A stretch of DNA of 64,000 nucleotides from Trileptium ribeirensis (Eukaryota > Nematoda > Enoplea > Enoplida > Thoracostomopsidae): positions 1-64,000 of the forward strand of contig JASANE010027884.1 of assembly GCA_030248225.1 (NCBI GenBank). The letters are read 5' to 3'. The notes beneath the pieces were generated by a model. That model saw only the letters and a list, made by a program, of their open reading frames with translations. It was not told the origin of the DNA and did no database searches. The position numbers and the translations under genes were made by a program. Positions 21,807-33,510 of the stretch are shown piece by piece; within the stretch, counting starts at the first letter, position 1, and each line of letters opens with the position of its first letter.

Positions 21807-22566
21807 GTTGAAGAATTTAAGCCTAAACCTGTTCATAGGCAAATCATGTGAACTATATCCTTTCAGTTTTGAATACAGTCTCGTTTCTTTAGTGTAGAAC
21901 TTTATAAAATCATATAGGCTAGCTATCGGAGTTGCTATTTAGTTTAAGTACTGACAACGGCCGACGACAGCGTTCAATCCGGATTAAAGCTGTATATCCA
22001 GGACTATATATGCCAGACAAATCAGGTGTACTGACACTAAAATTTGTTTCTTGTTTTCAACTTTACCTATATATAGCAATTTGTAGATCTAAACAAGTGT
22101 CTTATTGCCCTGCCGAGTGTCCTAACTACCCGACCAGCTGGTCCTTAATACCCGGATGTTGTCCTTATTACACGGTTCGAAATGCAACGAGCTTTGTGCG
22201 AAAAACATAAATTTTTTCTTAATTTAACAAACACACACAGATTGGCTACAATGTTTTGAGTTAGTTGCAAAAAAATTACGCTAATAAGTCAATCCATTAA
22301 AAAGTTAATGGAAAAACAGCTTAGCACCTAAAAATCGTATTGAAAACTAATTACATAAAAACTAAACAACATTCACTTGATGTAGTTTATTGCATGAAGA
22401 GTACTTAAATAGTCCGAGTTGGCGCAATATTCGTGTAGAGTAGAGGCACAGCTATTTGCTAATCCAAGTCACGTGCTCGTGTGTAGCGCCAATCAGGAGA
22501 TAGGACGGCTCAAATTAACAGTTGTCCTTATTACCAGGGTTGTCCTTAATACCCCCAAGCACTATA

Positions 22567-24225
22567 TGCAATCACTTGGCTTTGCTGGCTGGGTGCAACC
22601 AAAACATGTATCGGTCGTCGGACGCAGCTCTCAACAGATTTCTAATGCCGCCACATTACGCCGTAATGCGAGAAGACATTAGCACGCATCTATATAAAAC
22701 ATCACTGCATATTATTTAAAAAAGCGTTGTGACTATCCCCAAATATTTTAAAAAATTTACGGCACTGAAATTTTAAGGTAGGTGGTATTTCGGTATCGTT
22801 GATAGCAATTTTAATCACAAAAATGACCTACTTATATTACAGTAATTAACGATAGTTTGGTAAGACAGCTGGATGAAACACAGCAGCACACTATCCGGTT
22901 AAACGTTTCGGCATACAGTTGCTTCATGATTGTAAACGCCAAGCATGAAACTTTATTAAGTTTATATATAACTTATAGTAAAAACTGTTTCCTCTTCGTA
23001 ATTTGATGTTCCTGGATTGTTTGTCCATGAGTACAAACCGAAGTTTAACAGGATAATATAAATTTGAAGACTTTTGTTCAAAAAAGTAGCTAAGCAAATT
23101 GTACAGATATTTAGTAAAATTCGAATGGCTAAGCCGTTCAGCACTAAAATATGTAAACTGAATTCATATTGTATCCTGCATTGGTCTGATTACCATAAAT
23201 ACTCATGGGAAGGTTCGGATTACCATCCTTCTGACAAATCGTACAATCCACTGGAAGGACCCGGCTACTCCATGGGGCCTCCGATCTTAAACATGTATGT
23301 TTTACTATTCTTGCACGTGCCGCAAAATGTGCCTTTTATCATCCAATTCCTGTGCTAGTCAAGCTATCGCTTACGGGGCTTTTGTAATTATATTCCGGTT
23401 AGTGCTGCAATAACACCAAATATATATTACTATAGGAAGCAATGCAACAAAATTGTGTGTGAACTTCTTTTAGAGTACTGTACCGCAATGATTGCGGGTA
23501 GCAGTATCGAATAGGGATGCAAGACTTCTATCTATTTAAATCTTTCGAGTCATCTTTATCAGACCCAGTTTAAACACAGTTTCTTCCTATCATTTTGGTC
23601 TTTCTCTTCTTTTCTTCTCAATTTTAATTTCATTTTCCTTTATCACGTAGGTTTTATCTCTGTTCAAAACAGGAACAAACAATCTAATTTCCTGTCTGTA
23701 TTTTTCTTGGATTTCCTACACTACTGCCAGCTTTCTGATGTCTTCGTTTCTCAGTCTATCCATTCTACTCCAATCTTGAATCTTTAGCCTTCGCAACTCT
23801 GCTACATTATGCATATTTTATGTTATTTCAGTCAATGAAATAGTTTCTATGCCGTTACATCATTGCTGACAGCGCCGCCGTTTTACAGATATTTCCATTT
23901 AGTTTTTGGTTCACGTTTTCGCATAGAATCGCTTCCAACTTTCTCCAGTTCTGGTAAACAGCTTGAATCCTTCTACTGTGAGCCAAAATTTGACTAAATC
24001 GGGCGGTCTTTACCTAACCCAAAAAATGAGTCGAACTGTGGCTCAGTCTGAGCCAAAAATTTTTGACTCAACCAGTGTGCCAAACTGATTCGATTTGATT
24101 CAGTACGGGTACGCTCTGACACAGTCTGAGTCACACATGACTCCTGCTGAGCATAATTTGGCTCAACTTCTGAGTCTCAAAAGGACTGGCTCAACTCATT
24201 AAAATTTTGAATCAATCATGTTACA
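22567..24225. other. No supported gene
   Basis: Short open frames only. From about 23990 to 24200 the sequence is rich in GAGTCA/GGCTCA words (GTGGCTCAGTCTGAGCC and similar), a low-order repeat of unknown origin. Confidence 0.45.
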
Positions 24226-24227
24226 GT

Positions 24228-24385
24228 ATATATTTCCGAAACCGCAAATTTTTCTGCTTGCAAGTTTAAACCCAGGTATATATATATTTCCGAAACCGCA
24301 AATCTTTCTGCTTGCAAGTTCAAACCCAGGTATATATATTTCCGAAACCTCAAATCTTTCTGCTTGCAAGTTCAAACCCCGGTAT
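24228..24385. repeat. Three-copy tandem repeat, 52-53 bp
   Basis: TATATTTCCGAAACCGCAAA, then CTGCTTGCAAGTT and AAACCCAGGTATA, starts near 24228, 24281 and 24333. The plus-strand frame over it is a by-product. Confidence 0.9.
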
Positions 24386-24624
24386 ATAAATGGAATTTGA
24401 TACTCGCTTGCTCATTTCCCTGTGATCTTAATTTTTCAATTTACGCTCCTAGTGCACAAAGATATAATTCCGACTTTGGCCGACTTTATACTTTATCTTT
24501 GTCTTCCAAGGCTCTTTTCTAGCTTCCAGTTCATTTAAGCTCTCCGCATTCTCATCGCATATCAGAATATTGCATCTGTTTACATGACGGGCCAGGGCCC
24601 TTTCTTTCTTATTCGAAAAGTCAA

Positions 24625-24800
24625 CCCTATATTACTAAGAGTAACAAATTTGTCAGAGCGATTATTGAAATGCGATGCACTAATTGAGTTTGTTGTGCGG
24701 CATGCGTCATTTATTCGCTCGCTTTGCAAGGTTTGTTAAGGAAGCGAGCCAGCTCCACATAACGTAGTGACTAGCGTACGAGAATTAAATTGCCCAGCAA
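24625..24800 (+). mobile_element. TTAA-type MITE (piggyBac-like), copy 1, degraded
   Basis: It begins TCAACCCTATATTACTAAG and shares with copies at 24953 and 57248 the core GAGTTTGTTGTGCGGCATGCG, then TCGCTTTGCAAGG and TTAAGGAAGCGAGC. The right end is not recognisable. Confidence 0.55.
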
Positions 24801-24952
24801 AATCACTAGTATCTGACTCAGTACTACTGATCGATGTCTAACACCAGTACTGACTGAAAACTCTTTTCTCTTTCCCACTGCAAAAACCATTTCCATCTTG
24901 CTGCTTTCATATGTGGCTTGGACCGTGATATATTTTTCCGAAACGTCTTTAA

Positions 24953-25160
24953 CCCTTTACCTCATAGTGTTACACATATGATACAGCGTAATATTGTGAT
25001 GCGGTACACTTCTCGTGTTTGTTTTGCGGCGTGCGTTGTAATTAGCTTACTTTGCGAGGTTCGTTAAGGAACCGAGCAACAGCTCATAGATCTCACGTCG
25101 TTATCGTACGAGGCTCACAATCAAACGTTCCAGGTTTAATCCGCCGATGTCGTAAGATTC
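24953..25160 (+). mobile_element. TTAA-type MITE (piggyBac-like), copy 2
   Basis: It starts directly after TTAA (24949-24952) with CCCTTTACCTCATAG. The shared core GCGAGGTTCGTTAAGGAACC, then GAGCAACAGCTC, is almost identical to 57350-57395. The right TIR has been lost or diverged. Confidence 0.6.
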
Positions 25161-25539
25161 CTCGACGTTGTACGAAATACAGATTAATTTATGCGGCAAA
25201 GAGTTAAACAGCTTCAAATTCCTTCTGTTGATACTCCGTCAAACGCTTTTTCTGGATAAAAAATACAAAGTAGGTAGTTTTGGTCTTCTATGTATTATTT
25301 TGTCCCCTAGCTATGTAAATGTGAATATTGTGTCAGCAGTATATGCACTTCTTTCCGACATGAATCCACATTTTTCTTCATAAAGACTAATTTCCTTTTT
25401 TATTCGGCTGTCTAAGCCTCTTTCGTACAGTTTCATTGTGTCATATATCAATATATATAAGTTCTTCTGTAGTTGTTATTGCTGATGCACAGAATAATGC
25501 ACCCATCTAGTCGAAAATTTTTGTTATAGTAGTATTACT

Positions 25540-25710
25540 ACCCCCCTCTAGTTTGATAGTGGTGCCCTCCTCCAGGTCGACAATCGTGCCCATTTCTAAT
25601 TCAATATTAGTACCCCCTCCAGTTTGATATTGACGCCCCCTTCTGATTAGATTTTGGTACCTCCCTCCAGATTAATATTGGTGGCCTCGTCCAGTTTGAC
25701 ATTGGTGCTT
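25540..25710 (-). repeat. Minisatellite block, about 29-bp unit (AATATCAAACTGG family)
   Basis: About six degenerate units of CCTCCAGTTTGATATTGGTG on the plus strand. The same unit in reverse orientation forms the block at 28940-29070, and a single unit occurs in the hAT-like terminus at 19300-19325. Confidence 0.8.
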
Positions 25711-25944
25711 GAAAAAATTCCTACAATAAAACCTAGCGAGCTGCTTGACGATAAACGCTACAAGTTTGTCAGAGAGGAACCAGAAATTTAGATTCAAGAA
25801 TAACTGGATTCCCGAGCACAGCCAAAGCTCAATATCCCGTGATTCACATAAACCTGTATTTCGCTGTTTTGTCATCTTTTCTGGATGGTACAGCCACCAT
25901 CGTAGCTCCTTTTCTTCAACCCTGCTTTAAAACACCCTGGATGT

Positions 25945-25966
25945 CCATCGCCCATGTATGGGTGAT
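25945..25966. repeat. Isolated hairpin of the CATCGCCC family
   Basis: CCATCGCCCATGTATGGGTG followed by AT is an imperfect palindrome matching the hairpin cluster at 26590-26783, on the other side of the piggyBac remnant. Confidence 0.6.
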
Positions 25967-26278
25967 AACGATTTTGTGTACAACTATAATCGCTGACATC
26001 AGTACGAAAATATCAAACTGTGTTTCGTGGACACGCAAGATTAATGTCGACGGACATGTAAAATTGACTCTATGGACTTGTATAAATTTAATAATATAAT
26101 TCTACGTCATTCCAAGTATCGCAAATATTTCCTTGAAAAGTGCTGTATGAAAATTTGAAGAATACGTTGTCAAATTACAAAATATGTATACAAAACAAAA
26201 CAAGTATATACTAAAAATAAGTGCCGTTTTTGCTATTTATTGTGCATATCTAGCATAATCCTTCTGTTACTGAGAATT

Positions 26279-26510
26279 TCAAATTTGGTGAATGTCCATC
26301 TCAAAGTAGCACGACAGGCAGATGAACTCATTGCATTCTGGACAAAACGTTGAAACTTTCGAGGCGGCTTTTTCAGCTTCTTTTGTCGATAGGCCAGATG
26401 TTCGGCCTCTTTGAAAACATTGTCTACACCTGCGCCGTATGTCTTTCGCAGCTTTATCTTCTTCAACATCTACCTCTTTCTTGACCAGTTTGTGTCCTGT
26501 TGCCTTGTCG
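26279..26510 (-). pseudogene. piggyBac transposase, C-terminal cysteine-rich zinc domain only
   Basis: Minus-strand frame ending at TGA 26279. It reads GHKLVKKEVDVEEDKAAKD, then RRRCRQCFQRGRTSGLSTKE and KVSTFCPECNEFICLSCYFE. The CxxC...CPxC...CLxCF arrangement, directly before the stop, is the C-terminal zinc-binding domain of piggyBac-family (PGBD/DDE_Tnp_1_7) transposases, which recognises the element's ends. An in-frame stop just upstream and the absence of the DDD catalytic core show that only the tail survives. A different frame of the same DNA gives a 78-codon open frame that is a shadow. Confidence 0.8.
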
Positions 26511-26589
26511 ATATTTTACGCCACCACCAGAGCTTGTATTTATTGCAGATGTCCTTTATATGGTTACTGAACTGTCAAACCTAACGCAA

Positions 26590-26783
26590 CATATGTGGGC
26601 GATTACTGCTTGCGAAAAATTTTCATCGCCCTTACATGGGCGATGACGTTTTCCTCCAAATTTTCGCCGCCCACATGTGGGCGATGACATTTATTGGCAA
26701 ACATTTATCATCGCCCGCACAAGGGCGATGCACATATTAGAAAAATGACATTACCAGATCGTCATCGCCCATATTTGGTCGAT
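26590..26783. repeat. Cluster of four to five 24-bp hairpins spaced about 45 bp
   Basis: Palindromes TCATCGCCCTTACATGGGCG (26623), CGCCGCCCACATGTGGGCGA (26665), TCATCGCCCGCACAAGGGCG (26708) and a weaker GTCATCGCCCATATTTGG (26761), plus a half-site ATGTGGGCGAT at 26593. The stems are conserved while the 4-6-bp loops vary. They lie just upstream of the piggyBac transposase remnant, so they may be subterminal binding sites of that element. Confidence 0.85.
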
Positions 26784-26799
26784 AAGATGCAAAAAAATT

Positions 26800-28935
26800 T
26801 CATTAAAAAGGCGACTAAGACTGATTATATTGGTGTATATAATCTAGACAGTTCTGCCATTTTTTGACATCGAGATACGCCATGGACATGGAGCGTATAC
26901 TGCACATATCTAGGTGGATATATATATCCAGTGTTAAGTTTTTAATTTCCAAGACAATTTTACATGAAATATAAAAGTTACATATTTAAAACTTAATATA
27001 TGGTGGCAAATTTTAAACGTTTGAGCCCGTGTATAAGCTCTGTTCTGTGTTTCACTCAGCTCAGTTTTCTTGTCGATTTCTGAATCAACCGGTGACCGGC
27101 TGTGGCGTCCTTCTGATAAAACTCATACAAATTAATGTACATATACAAATATACACCGTAACGTAATAGATATAAAACTACGCGTTGGTCATCTATTTGC
27201 ATAACCTTTTGACCTCTCCAATAACGTGATGTCTATTGCGCAGATGCTTTGACGCTAGAAAATATCTGAAGCAATAATTTAGTTTCACAAACATTCTAGA
27301 GCGTATATATATATACAATGTAGCAATCTTGGTTACCAGTTTTAACGGGTTCAGTCCAAACGAAATGAAAATTCCTTAACCTTATGAGCAGATTATATAA
27401 TGTAATTTCCACCCCGATGAATGAACCATGATCTATAGATGCATTAATTAGATTATATATATATATCAGTAAAAATGATTGTTTGTGTTTGGAAGACGTA
27501 TACTTATATTGGTTTGCGCTGAGGTCGAGCTTAATTTGACCAAAGCTGCATTTCACATACCGTTTTTTAGTCGCATCGCTAACTGTTACGTATAAACAAA
27601 AGCTCTATTTCTATATCGTATCTATTTCAACATAATTCACGAGATATTTCATGTCTTCTGATTGGTAAACTCGCAATAAAGAGCTGAACTCCATCTGAAC
27701 ACAGTTCATACAAAAGATACATGGGGTCAGATCAAAAATATTAGAGTACCGTTTAGAAACCTTTTAATGATGCTCTATTAACCTGCTATATGACTATTTT
27801 TGTCAGAGCAGCCGTTTTTGGGTTTTAAGTTAACTTTAAAAATTACGCCAAATAGTCATATTTTTATATTTTAACTATATATGTGAGCTTCTTACTAATT
27901 GATAGTGAATGATTGGTTTATACGACTACATCGGAATTAAAAGCGCAAGAGATTCTGCAAAAGCTTTATTAAGCAGCTACAACAGCTTTGCAGAGCTGAC
28001 ATATAATTTTCGGTTGCAATTGTACAAATATATAAATAACAGTTTTACTAATGTTGCTGCAGGTTAGTGGTGTATGCGCAATTAATAATTTAGAAATGTT
28101 AAACACTCAGATAACAAAATTAAGTGAAGGTGATCTCCGATTTCAATGCCTAAAGCCAAAGCAGCTATAATTATTGTCTGACTTCTAGCGCTAGGTAAGG
28201 AATGAAGTGACACTTGCCAAGAAGTCATGGGACTAAGACTATTTTAACCAAAGTAAACACAATATGGTTGTTTAGCGTGCGAGATATTAAGTCATGGTAT
28301 GTTGATAGTATATTGTTCGCTGTTGCGCAGCATAATACTGTCTTTGTAGAAGGAACATCTGCTGACGGTTAAGTAAAATTATCTAGTTATATTACATTGT
28401 GTATGACTTTCCACACTTTCTGACTTTAAGTGCAAAACAATTTTGATTCTTTCGATCTCACGGTGATGGAATTCGTTTTGATTGGTTGATACATAAACTC
28501 GGGCAAATTTAACATTGTTTGACATATTTCAGCATTAAAGATGACTACATCGACGCATACATCTTTCATATACGGGTTGCAAATTATGTCAATACTATCG
28601 CATAAACAGCGAATGCTCTGCAATTCAGTAATTCGCTACAATTCATTAACTAAATTATGCAACAAAAAATACTTTCCAACTTCCTCTAAAATTAAACTTA
28701 AAATACCGTTGTAAATGTATTGGAAAATAAAAGCGGAACGAGGTTTAATTAATCGTGTAAAAATTAAGTGAACCAGCGTAATGAACAATTGACGTTTATC
28801 AGATTTGTAGTGACATGAAGTACTATACATCCCTTTTTAATTTATAATTATTTTGATACATAACTAGCTCAAGTTCATCGAAAAAGTTTCATTTATTGAA
28901 ATCATGTGGCGCACACCAATGAATTTGTCTACAGT
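26800..28935. other. No supported gene
   Basis: AT-rich sequence with minus-strand frames of 60-86 codons but no domains. If a piggyBac element once spanned this region, its catalytic part is gone. Confidence 0.45.
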
Positions 28936-28939
28936 TGCA

Positions 28940-29070
28940 CGGGGCCACTAATATCAAGCAGAGGTCACCACTATCAATACCACCTATAACAAACTGGACG
29001 GGGCACCAATATCAAACTGGAGAGGGACACAACTATCAAACTCGAGGGATACATCACTATCAAACGAATT
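28940..29070 (+). repeat. Minisatellite block, inverted relative to 25540-25710
   Basis: Four to five units of GGGGCACCAATATCAAACTGG and variants (CACAACTATCAAACTCG, CATCACTATCAAACG), the reverse complement of the block 3.2 kb upstream. Confidence 0.8.
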
Positions 29071-29554
29071 TAAAGAAATTTATTCGACTAAACGATCGTA
29101 TATATCTATAACCGATCAAAATATGCTGGCCGTATTAATTTCGTAGTTTTGTGTACCAGTGTGACATACGACATGCTGTATGTAACATTTGCTACATACA
29201 TGCCGTGTAAAAATTTTCGAGTACAGCGGCAACTGTTTGCCAAATGTAAATCGGGATGTTGTCTGGCCCTATAACTTTGTTGATCCTCATTTTTCTAAAC
29301 CTATTTCCTTGATATTACAATGTACGGACATGGTTTTATATGGGTGTTATCCCCAAAAGCACAAATCCTCATCCACCTCCGGGCTTCGGTGATACCCCAG
29401 AGGCTTCGTACCCTCGCACGCCGAAACAAAAATTTCGAACACTTATTCCTACCTGATTAGACGTAAGAATTTTTGCTTATGGAAAATATGGTGAGTTTAA
29501 GATACCCTACTGTCGATGAGGTGGCTAACGCTGCGCGTATATATAATACAAAGA

Positions 29555-29600
29555 TTCCAAATATTGAGGACATTATATATAACGTAAACGCCACACTGTA
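29555..29600 (-). mobile_element. MITE family E, solo end
   Basis: GGACATTATATATAACGTAA followed by ACGCCACA is the right-hand TIR type of the complete element at 32146-32647, including the inner ATTCCAAATATTG. No partner was found to the left. Confidence 0.55.
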
Positions 29601-29734
29601 ACTTAACGTACTGTAGACAGAAAATGCTTAATATATTTAGCGCAGAATTATGTTACGCGAAATATTGCTTAATCATGCTTAATTTTAGACATATATCTAA
29701 TTATGCTGATATATATTGGAAAACATAACTGCTA

Positions 29735-29962
29735 GCAAAATTTGATACTTAAATATTAAATTACATTTAATGTTAAGTTTGGGCATAATTATGGTAAATT
29801 ACTTAAATAGCAAACGTAAACAAGGTTCACTGTCGAAAAATAAGATTTGCACATTAGCAAAATTTGATGCTTAAATATTAAACTACGTTTAATGCTAACA
29901 TTTAGGTATAATTATGGTAAATTACTTAAATAGCAAAAGGAAAGGTAACCAATGTTCACTGT
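29735..29962. repeat. Tandem duplication, about 121 bp
   Basis: AGCAAAATTTGATACTTAAA, then TATGGTAAATTACTTAAATAG and GTTCACTGTCGA, occurs from 29735 and again from 29856 with about 90% identity by eye. Confidence 0.85.
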
Positions 29963-30061
29963 CGACAAATAAATTTATAAGAGCTGACCGATCATTGCAA
30001 TGAAAATATTACTTTTTACTATTTTAATATTTACATTTGGAATTGTGTGAGCAAGTATTAT

Positions 30062-30140
30062 ACGGTGTTCACGTTATAATGTCCCCCACGATTGGAACCT
30101 ATGTAACGCACTGTCGACAATAGTGTCTTGCACACGCCCA
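30062..30140 (+). mobile_element. MITE family E, solo left end
   Basis: CGGTGTTCACGTTATAATGT then CCCCCACGATTGGAACCTAT, followed by CACTGTCGAC, matches the left TIR and subterminal sequence of 32146-32647. The 86-codon minus-strand frame over it runs into the TIR and is not a gene. Confidence 0.6.
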
Positions 30141-32145
30141 TGCTTTTTTCTAGGGCAATTAGCCAGGTGTATAGCCAGTTTTCGACGGCGTCAAGCATAC
30201 CGTGTCTTCTTTGTAGTTTTTGATGGTGCGACACCATCTGGTCAAAATTAAAATTCATATGGTCCACTGGGTCACCACTTTGGTGTGGCACTGGGTTGCC
30301 GGTCGTGACCAGTTGCATCTGTCTTCAAAGTGTAGCCTTTCTAGTTTTCGTTTGCCCACTTTGCATTACAATATAACATTACCCAGCCATACATAGCAGT
30401 TCCCTCTGGTGAACGCGGTTACGATGGTAGATGCATTGCGCAACCGCACGTACTAGTTCCCTTGGCAGGGCGCAGCTAAAATAGTCGATATGGCCTTTAA
30501 CGTGGCCGTACGTAGCAATTTTTTTGACAGCAATTCCGTTGACTGGGCGGTATTAAGAAAACAGATACGTCACGTAGCCATATATAGCACTTCCCTTGGC
30601 TGCGCTCAAATCCGATAGCTGACATAGTATTTAACGCAGTCGCACTTGACAGACCTCTTGACTGGGCGCTATTACAGTAGCCCACGTAACATTACACAGC
30701 CAGCCGTAACATCTACCACCGCATCGTAACTACAAATGATTTGCTTAATCTCAATTATATATTTCGTTAATTTACATGTTGCTAGTTACAGGCGTTGACC
30801 ATATTACAATCAAACAGATTCGTTCTAAAAATTCTGAATAACACTCAAAAAATTACCAATCGCGTTTTTTGTTATAATACATAAATAGAACGCGAACATT
30901 GCTGTCTGATTAATGTCATTTGATGAACGCGGACAAACGTGTACGACGATAAATGGACAAGCATGCGCGAACGAAATTCCATTCGTACATCTCAGAGCCC
31001 ATGTTCGAGTTCACAAAAATGCCAATTTCCAATAGAAAATATGTGAGCGCGAATAAATCCGCGATTTTGACAAGAAACCTTAGTGTGCGCACCTAAAGCG
31101 GACTCACGCATAAATTACTAAAATATTTAGCAATGCAAAATGAAGGACTACAAGGTGTTTAGCAGATTATGCTTAAAAATATCAGGTTACTAAATATTTA
31201 GTCTTAAAAAGAGCATATACCACTATCCAACGTAACAATTCTGAGTGTATAACGTCGCAAAGAAAGGAACCTATATACTTGACTAAAATAGATTAGCTCG
31301 GGTTTTAACAGCTGAAACATTATGTAGTTCGCTCCGGGAGCGCATGCCCACGCCATGAACTAGATTGCAATTGTTGCATGTGGCTACTTCTTCAAGCCAC
31401 TTAATAGGCCGTTAATTCGTTATAGGAGCGCACAAATCGAGCAAAAAAACGCGCGTGATACGAATAATTTAAGCTTTTTTATAATATAGGCACGAAGCAA
31501 ATTTAGTAGTGCACTAAAAAGCTGTATACAGACGAACTTGCAAATTACCTTTTATCCTTAAAGACTGCAAGAATTTTTAGGCAGCTATGCCAAGGAAACA
31601 TTATATACTAAGTAGATTAATCAGAAGAAATAACTCAGCAATTGTTAGTAAAACCAAGTTCGGTTAATTTCTCAGTGCATTGTCCCAAAATTAAAGAATT
31701 ACCAAATGCAAAGCAAAAACTCATATATTATTTGCGTTAAAAATTTAGTCATTTCATCCTAACTCAACGTTGAGACTGAGTAGTTCATGGAATGCGCGGC
31801 TGTGTCAAGCGTGAGTAATTTTAACTCAGTCGGACTAAAAAAGTGACCCAATATTTGACTTATATGATAGGAATCGGATTTCACTAGTGTTGAACAACGG
31901 CCGGTGTGCTTGAGTGTAGTTGAGCTGCGTCGCCTACCATCCCTCTTTTGACACTATTTATATGCTTCTGTTAGAGAACAAAGCAGTAATTTTACTGGCC
32001 TATTACAAATTCAAACATTTCTGTATCGCGAATAAATAGGTAGTGATACTACGATTCGAATATATTCTTAAATTCTTTTTCAGCACTTGTTCAAGAATTC
32101 ATTTGCATATGAAAGCTTTGCACGGTGTACAATGCAACGAATATA
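30141..32145. other. No supported gene
   Basis: Partly GC-richer around 30360-30720, with several loosely similar phrases (CGTAGCCATATATAGCA-like), possibly an old tandem repeat of about 110 bp. Nothing coding is seen. Confidence 0.4.
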
Positions 32146-32647
32146 TGTGGCGTTCACATTATAATGTCAACACTGTTTGGAACTTTTGTCCCCCTGTAGT
32201 AGCGACCCTACCGTTTAGACAGTCAGGGTAACACCAATACTGTAAATCAATTGCGGAGGGTGTACGCCAACCCCTAGCTAGTGAATTTTTTCTTTACAGT
32301 GTCGCACACATCCTTAGCTACCAATGTGTCGCGAATTAACTGTAACCGACACTGTATGTAGATAATGCTAGTTTTCAGTCAACTGTGCTGGTAGTTTTTT
32401 AAATGCTTGATATTTTTATCTAGGCCATATGAAAGCTGATTAAATAATGCCGCACACTGTCGATATAACTGCAAGCAGACACGGTGTGCTTGACACTGTC
32501 GAGAAGTAATACGCGTAACTAGCTACCTTTGAAAAAATTTATTTAAAACATGGGGTGTCTAAGACACCCTGTTGTCAACAGTGTGCCTGACACTGTGTGG
32601 TGTATATAGATTCCAAATGCTGGGACATTATAACGTGAAAGCCGCAT
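32146..32647. mobile_element. MITE family E, complete 502-bp copy
   Basis: The left end TGTGGCGTTCACATTATAAT and the reverse of the right end TGCGGCTTTCACGTTATAAT match, with similarity continuing about 38 bp (TTTGGAA). The interior has many ACACTGTC/GACAGTGT words (near 32298, 32346, 32456, 32486, 32580 and 32590), i.e. subterminal repeats. There is no open frame of interest. Confidence 0.8.
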
Positions 32648-33304
32648 AAAGTGCACTCACGCAGAGAGCCTGTCTACAGTAAACCCTACAGGTATAATGG
32701 TCTACGGTTACCCATAGCTAATGACAGCAGGGGTAAAAGGTACACCCTGAGGTCCCGGCCGCGCCCACACTCCCTCCGAAGCTAGTACGGTTTCTCCCGC
32801 GGCCGAAAAGCCATGGGGTTGTCTTTTGTGGCAGAACCCTGCGCTAAGGACCCTAGGTGAAGTTAGCTGTGGGGGCAGATCTGGCTGATTTGTGACATGT
32901 TTAGCACTCACATGAATACAAACTGCAAGAGAATAATGTGAGCGGTGTACCTAATCAGATCAATGCATACACATTAAAATATATTGGGTTATCGTAGACA
33001 TGCTCTCTACGTGAGTGCCGCTTTGTGTTTTAAATCTTTGCAACAATATACTACTGTACAAAAATTTTTCAAACAATTATATATATATAAATTATGTATA
33101 ATTTCAGTTTAGGTCACGGCAACACCTTCTGGGACGATCGTATAACAGTTTTGTCCCTTAAAGTATATATATGCCTTCGCTTCTATGCCCGCATATTGAA
33201 TAAAGTTTTGCTCTATGGTACTCATGTCAGGTGTATTTATCCTGGGTCTTTCAAGACGTCATAAAGATCTTCTTTAAATATATTTATTTTTCTTAAAATT
33301 AACG
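32648..33304. other. No supported gene; GC-rich island 32735-32885
   Basis: The island (GGTCCCGGCCGCGCCCACAC and downstream) is compositionally foreign, but neither strand shows a recognisable protein. It may be a transposon fragment. Confidence 0.4.
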
Positions 33305-33510
33305 CAGATCCTCCAAAAATTATGAAATGTCTTAAGAAGTATATACTGAATACTTTTTAGCAACAAATTAATGAAAACAAGCCCGTCATAAATTCTCCAA
33401 AAATTCTGAAATGCATGGAAAAGTATTAAATACTTTTACGAGACATATTATTGAAAACAAATCCACCATAAATTTTCCAAAAATTCTATAACTTTTTAGA
33501 AACAAATTAT
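33305..33510. repeat. Three-copy tandem repeat, about 82 bp
   Basis: CTCCAAAAATT(A/C)TGAAATG starts near 33311 and 33395, with a third, TCCAAAAATTCTATAAC, at 33476. Each is followed by AATACTTTT and ATTGAAAACAA. Confidence 0.75.

Larger units (their letters stand above)
19743..22566. mobile_element. 2.8-kb DNA transposon with matching TIRs and subterminal repeats
   Basis: The left end TATAGTGCTTGGGGGTATTA and the reverse complement of the right end (22541-22566) agree at 25 of 26 positions. The flanks are compatible with a TA or AT target duplication (CTTAT|AGTGC and GCACT|ATATG). Inside both ends are repeated TAATAAGGAC/GTCCTTATTA words: near 19790, 19950, 19970 and 20018 on the left, and near 22110, 22140, 22160, 22523 and 22541 on the right. 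Such subterminal repeats are typical transposase-binding arrays. Gene-like fragments inside read on the minus strand (20330-20683, 21604-21806). No DDE catalytic core could be found, so the superfamily is open; a two-base duplication fits Tc1/mariner-like or ISL2EU-type elements. Confidence 0.75.

Noticed and set aside
26233..26469. 78-codon minus-strand frame starting with ATG and rich in lysine
   Set aside because: The overlapping frame encodes the piggyBac C-terminal zinc domain; the ATG frame is a shadow of it.
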